Positions 54,993 to 62,490 of a stretch of DNA of 64,000 bases are shown here, piece after piece. A program made the position numbers and the translations under genes. How positions within the stretch are numbered: the first letter of the stretch is position 1; every line of letters begins with the position of its first letter. A model generated the notes under the pieces. It was not told the origin of the DNA. It did not search any database and saw nothing but the letters and a program-made list of their open reading frames with translations. Origin of the DNA: Enterobacter sp. 10-1 (GTDB taxonomy: Bacteria > Pseudomonadota > Gammaproteobacteria > Enterobacterales > Enterobacteriaceae); NCBI GenBank assembly GCA_002270295.1, contig NISF01000001.1, positions 868,001 to 932,000 on the forward strand. Reading direction: 5' to 3'.

Positions 54993-55895
54993 ATGAGTAC
55001 CACATTCAGCGGTATTATCCCCCCGGTCCCGACGTTGTTTGATGAGCACGAGCAGTTAGATCGACCGGCGATGTCGCGGCTGATTGACCATCTGCTTGCC
55101 AGCGACGTGGATGGCCTTTTCTTTCTCGGTAGCGCAGGCGAATTCGCCCATATGTCGGACAGCTTGCGTCTGGAAGTGATGCAGTTCTGTATTGAGTACG
55201 TCGCGGGCCGCAAGCCGGTGCTGGTTGGCATCTCTTGCCCGGGCACGCAGGCGACGATTGAGTTTGGCCGCAAAGCGCTGGAGGCGGGAACGGATGGCGT
55301 GGTGGTTATCAACCCGTGGTATAACCCGCTGGCCGAAGAGTACCTGTTCGAACATTTCCGCTATATTGCTGAACAACTGCCGCTGCCTATCCTGCTGTAC
55401 AACTTTCCGGCGTTGACCGGACAGGCTATTCCCGTCTCCTGTATTCAGCGTCTGGCCCTGGCGTGTCCGAATATCGTGGGGCTGAAGGATACCGTTGATA
55501 CCTTAAATCATATCCGTGAAGTGATTCATGCGGTTAAACCGCTGCGCCCTGGTTTTGCCGTATTCTCCGGTTACGATGAATATCTGTTCGGTACGTTAAT
55601 TTTAGGCGGTGACGGCGCGATCCCCGCCAGCGCTAACTTTGCCCCGGAACTGACCTGCGGTATTTATCAGCACTGGCGTAATGGGGAGCTGAGTGAAGCG
55701 GTCGCGCTACAGCAGCGGCTCTCCTGGCTCCCGCCGCTTTATGGCCTGGATGTGCCTTTTTATAACGTCATTAAATATGCGTTGCAGCTGACAGGTCTCG
55801 ATGTGCCGGTTAATTCACTGCGCCCCACCGGGCCATTAAGCGAAGCGCGGAAAATTAAAATCCGTGAGGTGCTGAAGCACAGCGCCATTATCTGA
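54993..55895 (+). CDS. DapA-family aldolase, copy B
   Basis: This 300-residue class I aldolase has Schiff-base Lys165 (VGLKDTVD), Tyr136 (LYNFP) and the LGSAGEFAHMSD loop. It is strongly similar along its length to copy A at 33489, including GYDEYLFGTLILGGDGAIPA. It likely cleaves a 2-keto-3-deoxy sugar acid to pyruvate plus lactaldehyde or another aldehyde that the FucO-like enzyme then reduces. AGGAG precedes the ATG. Confidence 0.88.
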   Translation: MSTTFSGIIPPVPTLFDEHEQLDRPAMSRLIDHLLASDVDGLFFLGSAGEFAHMSDSLRLEVMQFCIEYVAGRKPVLVGISCPGTQATIEFGRKALEAGTDGVVVINPWYNPLAEEYLFEHFRYIAEQLPLPILLYNFPALTGQAIPVSCIQRLALACPNIVGLKDTVDTLNHIREVIHAVKPLRPGFAVFSGYDEYLFGTLILGGDGAIPASANFAPELTCGIYQHWRNGELSEAVALQQRLSWLPPLYGLDVPFYNVIKYALQLTGLDVPVNSLRPTGPLSEARKIKIREVLKHSAII

Positions 55896-55914
55896 TTAAT
55901 TTATGAAGGTTAAT

Positions 55915-56247
55915 ATGAAAACGATCCAACGGTTCGCCGGCGTGATTCAGGTCAAACCTGAAAAATATGCTTACTATGCGCAACTGCATGCAAATCCCTG
56001 GCCGGAAGTAAACGCCATGATTAAGGCCTGTAATATTTCTAATTACTCAATCTACTTCAAAAATGGCTGGTTATTTAGCTATTACGAATATCACGGTGAT
56101 GATTATCAAAAAGATATGGCGAAGATGGCCGCTGACCCGGTGACGCAGCGCTGGTGGGGCGAGTGTGTTCCGTGCCTGACGCCCCTTGAAAACAGAAAAG
56201 ACGGGGAGCTGTGGGCATCAATGGAAGAGGTTTATCACCTGGAGTAA
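55915..56247 (+). CDS. RhaM-like sugar mutarotase, copy B
   Basis: This 110-residue rhamnose-mutarotase family protein is paralogous to the one at 33164, with YYAQLHANPWPEVNAMIKAC and the C-terminal LWASMEEVYHLE nearly shared. I use the ATG at 55915 with GAAGG upstream rather than 55903. It directly follows the aldolase, as copy A does, so the two genes were probably duplicated or exchanged as a block. Confidence 0.88.
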   Translation: MKTIQRFAGVIQVKPEKYAYYAQLHANPWPEVNAMIKACNISNYSIYFKNGWLFSYYEYHGDDYQKDMAKMAADPVTQRWWGECVPCLTPLENRKDGELWASMEEVYHLE

Positions 56248-56268
56248 TCGCCTGTCGAGGTAAGAATT

Positions 56269-56721
56269 ATGTTTATCGATAAATATTTCGAAGATTTCTC
56301 CCTGTCTGAATGTCGAACAACAGTGGGGCGTACCATTACCGAAAGCGATATTGTTATACATGCCGGGCAGACCGGCGACTTTTATCCTCATCATATGGAT
56401 ACGGAATGGTGTAAAACTCAGCCTTTCGGCCAGCGTATTGCCCACGGCACCTTGACGTTTTCCGTCGCTGTTGGGATGAGCGCAGGGATTATTAATTCTA
56501 AAGCAATGACCTATGGCTATGAAAAATTACGTTTCCCACATCCGGTTTTTATTGGCGATACCATTCGGGTCAATATTTCTATTAGCGAAAAACGCGATCA
56601 TCCGCGTAATGCGAAATATGGCTTTGTAACGGAGAAGCTGGAGGTCGTTAATCAACGCAATGAGTGCGTGATGGCGACGCAGCACGTGCTGCTGGTGGAA
56701 AAACGGGATCTTGCGGATTAA
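56269..56721 (+). CDS. MaoC-like hydratase/dehydratase
   Basis: This 150-residue hot-dog-fold hydratase has [12 protein letters not shown], the R-hydratase motif with catalytic Asp and His, followed by [15 protein letters not shown]. Such enzymes add or remove water from CoA thioesters. No other CoA enzyme is in this operon, but two CoA-transferases are in the divergent unit, so the two units together could activate and hydrate an unsaturated acid (mesaconate-like), or the protein could use a non-CoA substrate. Confidence 0.87.
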   Translation: MFIDKYFEDFSLSECRTTVGRTITESDIVIHAGQTGDFYPHHMDTEWCKTQPFGQRIAHGTLTFSVAVGMSAGIINSKAMTYGYEKLRFPHPVFIGDTIRVNISISEKRDHPRNAKYGFVTEKLEVVNQRNECVMATQHVLLVEKRDLAD

Positions 56722-56738
56722 ATCAAAAGGAGTGAACT

Positions 56739-57890
56739 ATGACCTATCGAATGATACTTAACGAAACGGCCTGGTTCGGCGCCGGGGCAATTAACCATAT
56801 TGTCGATGAAGTGAAGCGCCGGGGGTACAAGAAAGGGCTGGTGGTGACGGACCGGGTACTGGTGGAGTGCGGCGCGGTGGATAAAGTCACCTCCTTGTTG
56901 GCGCAGTCCGGGCTGGAGTTTGACGTTTTTGCCGATGTTCTGCCTAACCCAACCATTGCGATGGTGCAGAAGGGGGTTGAGGTATTTAAACAGGCGTCAG
57001 CTGATTACCTGGTCGCCATTGGCGGCGGATCGCCACAGGATACCTGTAAAGCCATCGGGATTATTATCAACAACCCAGAATTTGCCGATGTTCGTAGCCT
57101 GGAAGGATTTGCCGCTACCCGAAAACCCAGCGTGCCGATTATTGCCGTGCCGACCACGGCAGGTACCGCTGCGGAAGTGACCATCAACTACGTCATCACC
57201 GATGAAGAGAAGCGGCGTAAGTTCGTCTGTATCGACCCACACGATATTCCGCTGGTTTCTATTATTGATTCCGACATGATGGCCACCATGCCGCCTGCAT
57301 TAAAAGCCGCAACCGGGATTGATGCGCTGACCCATGCAATTGAAGGATTCACTACGCTCGGGGCATGGGAAATGACGGATATGCTGCATCTGAAAGCGAT
57401 CTCGCTGATCTCCCGCAGCCTTGCTGCTTCCGTTGCCGGCAAACCCGAAGGCGGCGAGGGGATGGCGCTGGCACAATATATTGCCGGAATGGGATTTTCC
57501 AACGTGGGGTTAGGTCTGGTTCATGGAATGGCGCACCCGCTAGGCGCGTTCTATAACATGCCGCACGGTGTCGCCAACGCGATTCTGCTGCCCCACATCA
57601 TGGAATGGAATGCCGATTGTACCGGAGAAAAATATCGCGATATTGCCGAAGCGATGGGCGTAGATAATGCCCGGAGCGTAAGCCTTGCCGATGCTCGCAG
57701 AATGGCCGTGGATGCCGTGCGCGCGCTGTGCCGCGAGGTGGGTATTCCTCAGGGGCTTACCCTCGCGGGTGCAAACCGTGCGGATATTCCTCAGCTGGCG
57801 CAGGCCGCTCTGGAGGATGTCTGTACGGGTGGAAACCCACGAAAAGCTTCTCTGGAAGAGATCAAAGAGCTCTACCGGCAGGCGATGTAG
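56739..57890 (+). CDS. Iron-type alcohol dehydrogenase, FucO-like (lactaldehyde reductase)
   Basis: This 383-residue group III alcohol dehydrogenase has GGGSPQDTCKAIG for the dinucleotide, IDALTHAIEGF, and the metal-binding HGMAHPLGAFYNMPHGVANAILLP (quoted in part: HPLGAFYNMPHG). The close resemblance to FucO suggests reduction of L-lactaldehyde to 1,2-propanediol. Last gene of the operon. A loose GGCGATGTA/TACATCGCC inverted repeat spans its stop. Confidence 0.88.
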   Translation: MTYRMILNETAWFGAGAINHIVDEVKRRGYKKGLVVTDRVLVECGAVDKVTSLLAQSGLEFDVFADVLPNPTIAMVQKGVEVFKQASADYLVAIGGGSPQDTCKAIGIIINNPEFADVRSLEGFAATRKPSVPIIAVPTTAGTAAEVTINYVITDEEKRRKFVCIDPHDIPLVSIIDSDMMATMPPALKAATGIDALTHAIEGFTTLGAWEMTDMLHLKAISLISRSLAASVAGKPEGGEGMALAQYIAGMGFSNVGLGLVHGMAHPLGAFYNMPHGVANAILLPHIMEWNADCTGEKYRDIAEAMGVDNARSVSLADARRMAVDAVRALCREVGIPQGLTLAGANRADIPQLAQAALEDVCTGGNPRKASLEEIKELYRQAM

Positions 57891-57925
57891 CAGCTTTTCC
57901 TGATACATCGCCGCCCGGTATCAGG

Positions 57926-58148
57926 GTTAAAGAAGAGAACCTCGATCTGGCCAAAGGTCATGGCGATGGTTGGGGTCTGGCTTCACCTATGAGTATGAAG
58001 GATTTGGCGTAGGCGCGACTGACTCCTTCAATTCAATAAAAACATGTCCACCTATGTGGACTATAAAATCAACCTGCTGGATGACAAGCCGTTCCCTAAA
58101 GATGCCAGTATCAGCACCGACAACATCATTGCGGGGGGGCTGATCTGA
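57926..58148 (+). pseudogene. Remnant of an OmpC/OmpF-type general porin
   Basis: Three pieces of a trimeric porin are readable in different frames. The first is ENLDLAKGHGDGWGLAS; after a one-base shift comes [14 protein letters not shown]; then comes the C-terminal part [17 protein letters not shown], ending [12 protein letters not shown] before TGA at 58146-58148. The normal terminal VGLVYQF is lost and most of the barrel is deleted. It still has its own strong terminator. It lies between the FucO-like gene and the fluoride operon and shows that a porin gene decayed at this junction. Confidence 0.75.
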
Positions 58149-58164
58149 AGCATTTTCTTGTGCG

Positions 58165-58200
58165 ATGCCTGCCAGGTAACCCTCCTGGCAGGCATTTTTA
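58165..58200 (+). terminator. Strong rho-independent terminator after the porin remnant
   Basis: ATGCCTGCCAGG and CCTGGCAGGCAT form a perfect 12-bp stem with a 7-nt loop, followed by TTTTTA. It probably belonged to the decayed porin and now also ends the RhaT/FucO operon. Confidence 0.88.
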
Positions 58201-58371
58201 TCGGTGAGAACAGGGCGATAAATAAGCCGCCTAAAAGCGGGCTTAAACACGACCCCTCCAGTCCGCATTGTCTTTGTCTTTCTTCTTCCATCCGCATTCG
58301 TTGCGTAGGTAAGGATCGCTTCTTTACCCATCCGCCGCAAAACCATAAACAAATGTGAAGAGGGCAGCCAC

Positions 58372-58458
58372 ATGCGGGAGATCATTAATCTTCAGCCGAA
58401 GGACGAGCTGGTCGCGCTTAATGAATCTGTCTCTCCGGCACCTGAGTGCGCGGAATAA
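58372..58458 (+). CDS. Possible 28-residue small ORF
   Basis: ATG at 58372 is preceded by AGAGGG and encodes MREIINLQPKDELVALNESV, then SPAPECAE. No family is recognised. It may be a gene fragment left in the porin-decay region. The rest of 58201-58510 holds nothing else I can support. Confidence 0.2.
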   Translation: MREIINLQPKDELVALNESVSPAPECAE

Positions 58459-58510
58459 CGGCAGATAGCTGATTCTCCGCTCCTCGACAGAAAGAACGGA
58501 GATATTTCCT

Positions 58511-58885
58511 CTATATCACCGTCATGACCAAAAAGCCGGCAGCGGTCATCAGTAGTGAACCAAAGACATGCGCCAGTACCGAAATGATGGCCCACGAATA
58601 ATTACCGTTCTGAAGCAGCACCACAACCTCGGCGGAAAACGTGGAAAAGGTCGTCATGCCGCCGCACAGCCCGGTGGTAATAAAAAACTTCCACGCCGGA
58701 TCAAGATGCGGTTGCCTGACGAAAAAGGCCAGAGCAAGTCCGATAATAAAGCCGCCAATCAGGTTAACCAGCAGGGTACCGGGCGGCAGATTAGGAAAGG
58801 AGCCATTAAGACGCATGGAGAGTACCCAGCGGATCACGCAGCCCAGCGATCCGCCGATAACCACCGCGAATAATGATTTATACAT
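58511..58885 (-). CDS. crcB: Fluoride exporter (Fluc/CrcB)
   Basis: This 124-residue, four-helix membrane channel has the family-defining NLIGGFIIGL, GLCGGMTTFSTFSAE (Phe-box) and the N-terminal GGSLGCVIRW. Two copies form a dual-topology dimer that passes F- out of the cell. It is the last gene of the minus-strand fluoride operon. A single complete gene is consistent with a homodimer. Confidence 0.95.
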   Translation of the reverse strand: MYKSLFAVVIGGSLGCVIRWVLSMRLNGSFPNLPPGTLLVNLIGGFIIGLALAFFVRQPHLDPAWKFFITTGLCGGMTTFSTFSAEVVVLLQNGNYSWAIISVLAHVFGSLLMTAAGFLVMTVI

Positions 58886-58944
58886 AAAACCTCACAGATA
58901 TACGGGAGCGTCGGCGCTGACTCCAGAGGAGAGCGGCCGCGGGG

Positions 58945-60231
58945 TTAGCGTTTTTTAAAGGCGGACTTACCCGCAAAGACGGCCGCATCGCCCAGCTCAT
59001 CTTCAATTCGCATCAGCTGATTGTATTTCTCAATCCGCTCCCCGCGGCTGGGGGCGCCGGTTTTCAGGTGCCCGGCGCGAAGTCCTACGGTCATATCAGC
59101 AATAAAGCTGTCCACGGTTTCCCCGCTGCGGTGCGAAATAAAGGTCCCCCAGCCGTGGTCCTGGCACAGCTGTACAGCCGCAATCGTCTCACTCAGGGTG
59201 CCGATCTGATTGAGCTTAATCAGCGCCGCGTTGGCCAGGTTCTCATCAATGCCGCGCTGAATGTATTTCACGTTAGTCACAAAAATGTCGTCACCAACCA
59301 GCTCGACTTTATCGCCCAGCGCGTCGCTCAGGATTTTCCAGCCAGCCCAGTCATCTTCCGCCAGGCCATCTTCAATCAGGACAATCGGGAACTCCTCCAC
59401 CAGCTGCTCATAGTAACGAGTCATCTCCTCGGCACTGAGCTGCGCATTTTCCGTACGCAGGGTGTATTTCCCATCTTTATAAAACTCGCTGGATGCCGGG
59501 TCCACGCAGATCGCGATATCTTCGCCAGGCCGGTAGCCGGCCTTCTTAATGGCTTCGACAATCAGCTCCAGCGGCTGCCGGTTGGAGGAGACCACCGGGG
59601 CAAATCCCCCCTCGTCACCCACGCCGGTGGAGAGGCCTTTTTCAAGTAAAACCTGACGCAGATTCTGATACACCTCGCTACCCCAGCGAATAGCCTCACG
59701 TACGGAGGAGGCCCCCCAGGGCGCAATCATAAACTCCTGAAAATCGGCGCCTTGCCAGCGGGCATGAACCCCGCCGTTAATAATATTCATGCAGGGGACC
59801 GGCAGCAGATTAGCGCCGATGCCGCCCAGATAGCGGTACAGCGGGATACCGGATAGCCGTGCGGCCAGACGAGCCACCGCCAGCGAGACGCCGAGAATGG
59901 CGTTGGCGCCTATCTGGCCCTTATTTTCCGTCCCGTCCAGGGCAATCAGACGGCTATCGATATCTTTCTGCCGGCGGACGTCGTAGCCCCGCAGAGCATC
60001 GTGAATTTCCGTATTGATGCTGTGCACGGCATCCAGCACTCCCTTGCCGCCAAAACGTCGCCTGTCGCCGTCGCGACGCTCAATAGCCTCACGGGAACCC
60101 GTGCTGGCGCCGGAAGGCACTGACGCCCGCGCAGCGCGGCCATCAGCAGAGGTCACCTCCACTTCTACGGTTGGATTACCCCGGGAGTCCAGAATTTCTC
60201 TGGCGATTACACCTTCGATTTCATAGCTCAT
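58945..60231 (-). CDS. eno: Second enolase, fluoride-operon associated
   Basis: This 428-residue enolase converts 2-phosphoglycerate to phosphoenolpyruvate and is the classical fluoride target. It has [16 protein letters not shown], the catalytic QEFM Glu, [14 protein letters not shown] (Lys) and ISHRSGET. The loop after MNIINGG reads [13 protein letters not shown], differing from the usual xHADNNVDxQEF of housekeeping enolases. RBS AAGG lies before the ATG. As part of a riboswitch-controlled operon it is probably a back-up or fluoride-tolerant form; the main eno should be elsewhere. Confidence 0.93.
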   Translation of the reverse strand: MSYEIEGVIAREILDSRGNPTVEVEVTSADGRAARASVPSGASTGSREAIERRDGDRRRFGGKGVLDAVHSINTEIHDALRGYDVRRQKDIDSRLIALDGTENKGQIGANAILGVSLAVARLAARLSGIPLYRYLGGIGANLLPVPCMNIINGGVHARWQGADFQEFMIAPWGASSVREAIRWGSEVYQNLRQVLLEKGLSTGVGDEGGFAPVVSSNRQPLELIVEAIKKAGYRPGEDIAICVDPASSEFYKDGKYTLRTENAQLSAEEMTRYYEQLVEEFPIVLIEDGLAEDDWAGWKILSDALGDKVELVGDDIFVTNVKYIQRGIDENLANAALIKLNQIGTLSETIAAVQLCQDHGWGTFISHRSGETVDSFIADMTVGLRAGHLKTGAPSRGERIEKYNQLMRIEDELGDAAVFAGKSAFKKR

Positions 60232-60245
60232 ACAATGACCTTATT

Positions 60246-60674
60246 TTAAGGAGCAGGTATATGTTTAATCAGTACATCAACGCAGAGATGGTTGATAAAT
60301 TCGCACGAGAACGAGGAATACACCCCGAACAGGCGGTTTTTATGCCCCAGCATGACCAGATCGATATCCTCATGCTGCACCACGTCTTCAACGTCTCTGA
60401 AGCGATGAATACTGACGAGGGATTTGACTTTGATATCAATACTGCAGGATTCCACCAGGCGGCTCAGCATCTCCTTTGCATCGATAATTTCCCGCGACTG
60501 GCGGTCCTTGATGAGTGAATCACTGGTGTACTCCATTTCCCGATAATCAGCGCTGAGATGGCCAACCGTGATGCGGATTGCCGTCTCTTTTGCCAGGCGT
60601 TCAGCATGCCGGAGCAGCAGCAGCCCGTCGGTTTCATTCTGAACAAGTAACAATGCGTGCCGGTAGATGTGCAT
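60246..60674 (-). CDS. Universal stress protein (UspA family)
   Basis: This 142-residue alpha/beta stress protein has RHALLLVQNETDGLLLLRHA at the N-terminus and DIDLVMLGHKNR near the C-terminus, where the usual ATP-binding G-x2-G-x9-G(S/T) motif is poorly kept, so it may be of the non-ATP type. It starts 4 nt after the stop of the upstream small gene, with AAGGGG inside that gene's end, so translation is coupled. Fluoride-riboswitch operons of proteobacteria often include usp genes. Confidence 0.85.
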   Translation of the reverse strand: MHIYRHALLLVQNETDGLLLLRHAERLAKETAIRITVGHLSADYREMEYTSDSLIKDRQSREIIDAKEMLSRLVESCSIDIKVKSLVSIHRFRDVEDVVQHEDIDLVMLGHKNRLFGVYSSFSCEFINHLCVDVLIKHIPAP

Positions 60675-60677
60675 AGC

Positions 60678-60971
60678 TCACCCCTTAGTCGAAGCGAAAC
60701 GAAGCGTTAGCGAAGGAAGATCGTCTTTTTCCTGCAGCTGAGCTGGCTGAGTCACGTCGGATTTAGGCCGAATGTACTGGGTTTTCGGGGGCATTTCCCC
60801 GAGATGAGAGGGCCTTACGGGCCTGATGGTATGGCCGAGCCAGCCGGTAATAACCGGCGCGCGGCAGGGCCTGTTACCGTCAGGATTGTCATGGACAAAA
60901 ACGCGAACGGGAGCGCCGCTTTCAGATGAGAAAGTCGTGGGAAGTGCAGAAAAATCAATTATGTTTTGCAT
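60678..60971 (-). CDS. 97-residue leader protein of the fluoride operon, unknown function
   Basis: This short protein starts MQNIIDFSALPTTFSSESGA at 60971. An upstream ATG at 60986 is possible, but AGG lies about 7 nt before 60971. It has a mostly polar, Pro-rich middle (RPVRPSHLGEMPPK) and ends LTLRFASTKG. No membrane segment or family recognised. It is the first gene below the riboswitch and coupled to uspA, so it should be induced by fluoride. Confidence 0.6.
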   Translation of the reverse strand: MQNIIDFSALPTTFSSESGAPVRVFVHDNPDGNRPCRAPVITGWLGHTIRPVRPSHLGEMPPKTQYIRPKSDVTQPAQLQEKDDLPSLTLRFASTKG

Positions 60972-61017
60972 AGCAACACCTGACATACATGCCTAAAAGG
61001 AAACAGCAACAGTTGTA

Positions 61018-61080
61018 TATCAGGCGTCATCATCCGGTTCGACAGAACCGGCGGTTGGGAAAGGTGGAACACCATCACCT
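61018..61080 (-). promoter_or_regulatory. Fluoride riboswitch (crcB motif)
   Basis: On the minus strand the RNA reads GGTGATGGTGTTCCACC, then AACCGCC, a GGTTC/GAACC hairpin, then GATGATGACGCCTG. These match the conserved blocks of the crcB-motif aptamer (GGNGAUGG, AACCGCC, UGAUGRCNCCU) in order and spacing. It sits about 50 nt before the 97-residue gene and upstream of uspA, eno and crcB. Fluoride binding should switch the operon on. Confidence 0.93.
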
Positions 61081-61091
61081 TGTCATTTGAG

Positions 61092-61118
61092 CTTATATGA
61101 CGCTTTTCGCTAAATCAA
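61092..61118 (-). promoter_or_regulatory. Promoter of the fluoride operon
   Basis: On the minus strand TTGATT (61118-61113) and TATAAG (61097-61092) are 15 bp apart, and the aptamer begins about 12 nt later, so transcription would start directly at the riboswitch. The spacing is short but the placement is convincing. Confidence 0.55.
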
Positions 61119-61124
61119 TATTTA

Positions 61125-61548
61125 TTGATGCCGAGGGGGCGGTTTTTCTTCCGCTATGGCGGCGGAGCGATCGGGATTTTTACCGATGGCTGAGTTTATT
61201 CGCATCCGGTGACATTTAATAAAAGTGGCCTTCGCAGGGGCCTGGATGCGAGGGGACCATATTCAAATCGATGCCCTACATCGTTACGTGATTATTTTTA
61301 CGGTTAATATCCATTTGTGGTTAAATATTAATCTGACGCTTATTTTGCTATTATCTGCATTATTCTCTCATCAGGGTGTTGCTGTCGATGGTATATAAAT
61401 TTAATACATACCCTACGCGCTAGTGATAAATTTCGCGGATATTAGCGATAGCGAACGCCCGGCATCGGAGCCGGTAAGGAATATCAAATGCGAACCAGGT
61501 ATTAATCTTATCCCTCAAACTATATTAGTATCAAAAAAAGGAGGATTT
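61125..61548. other. Intergenic region before the HAD phosphatase gene
   Basis: About 420 bp, AT-rich in its second half. It holds the upstream region of the fluoride operon and the promoter for the rightward HAD gene. An open frame from 61423 is read as untranslated leader because a strong AAGGAGG lies at the later ATG. Confidence 0.45.
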
Positions 61549-62334
61549 ATGCTACTAATTGATGACGTAAAGAATGAAGAGCTACGAGATATACGTTTTG
61601 TTTTAACCGATATGGATGAAACGCTAACCTATCGGGGAAGGTTACAGGCGCGGACTTATGAAAGCCTTGAGCTGCTACAGGATGCTGGAATTAAAGTCAT
61701 TCCTGTGACTGCAGCCTCCGCCGGATGGGCGGATCAAATGGCCAGAATGTGGCCGGTAGATGGCGTTATTGCCGAAAATGGAGGGCTATTCCTCACCCGT
61801 AACGCCGACGGTCATAGCGTGCAGAGATACTACTGGCATGAGGCCGCGTTTTTAAACAATAAACAACGGCTCACTGATATTCAGGAAATAATTCAGCTTA
61901 AGCTTCCATGGACACGGGTATCTGACGATCAGGAATTTCGCCTTACCAGTATTGCGTTCAGGCTCCCTGATTCCCCTGTACAAACACAACAGCTTGTTGA
62001 CGAATTACGTCAACAAGGTTGCTGTTACACCATTAATAATTTATGGCTGCTAGGCTGGCTGGGGCAGTATGACAAGCTGGCTATGAGCCGAAAAGTTCTG
62101 CAGCAATTTTATGCTCTGCGAGAACAAGATGAGCAAGCCTCTGTCTACTACAGCGGCGATTCGCTCAATGACGCGCCTATGTTTCGGTATTATCGTAAAA
62201 GCTTAGGAATGAGCACCGTCAATAAAGTGTTACAGGAAATGCCGGCTTTGCCCAGCTGGATTAGCAAATACCCCGGTGGAGAGGGATTTGTGGATGGCGC
62301 GCTTAGGATTCTTAATGCCAGGATAGGCCAGTAA
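61549..62334 (+). CDS. HAD-superfamily (subfamily IIB) phosphatase
   Basis: This 261-residue Cof/MPGP-type hydrolase has motif I VLTDMDETLTY (nucleophile Asp), motif II VTAASAGW, a C2 cap domain in the middle, and motif IV YSGDSLNDAPMF. AAGGAGG precedes the ATG. Members dephosphorylate sugar phosphates or mannosyl-3-phosphoglycerate. It stands alone between the fluoride operon and the cyclic-di-GMP gene, so its substrate cannot be inferred from context. The 155 bp after it hold nothing recognisable. Confidence 0.87.
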   Translation: MLLIDDVKNEELRDIRFVLTDMDETLTYRGRLQARTYESLELLQDAGIKVIPVTAASAGWADQMARMWPVDGVIAENGGLFLTRNADGHSVQRYYWHEAAFLNNKQRLTDIQEIIQLKLPWTRVSDDQEFRLTSIAFRLPDSPVQTQQLVDELRQQGCCYTINNLWLLGWLGQYDKLAMSRKVLQQFYALREQDEQASVYYSGDSLNDAPMFRYYRKSLGMSTVNKVLQEMPALPSWISKYPGGEGFVDGALRILNARIGQ

Positions 62335-62490
62335 AGCATCCTCTGCATCCGCGCCCGAGGCGGCGAAACCACTGGTCAGAGATGCTTGTGGAAAGAGCTG
62401 TAGCGATGGGTTACATTGTGATTAACATATTTGCACGTTTTTCTCCTGTGATTCTGTCATACATGCTGCTACGCCTCTGGGTTGGTTTAT

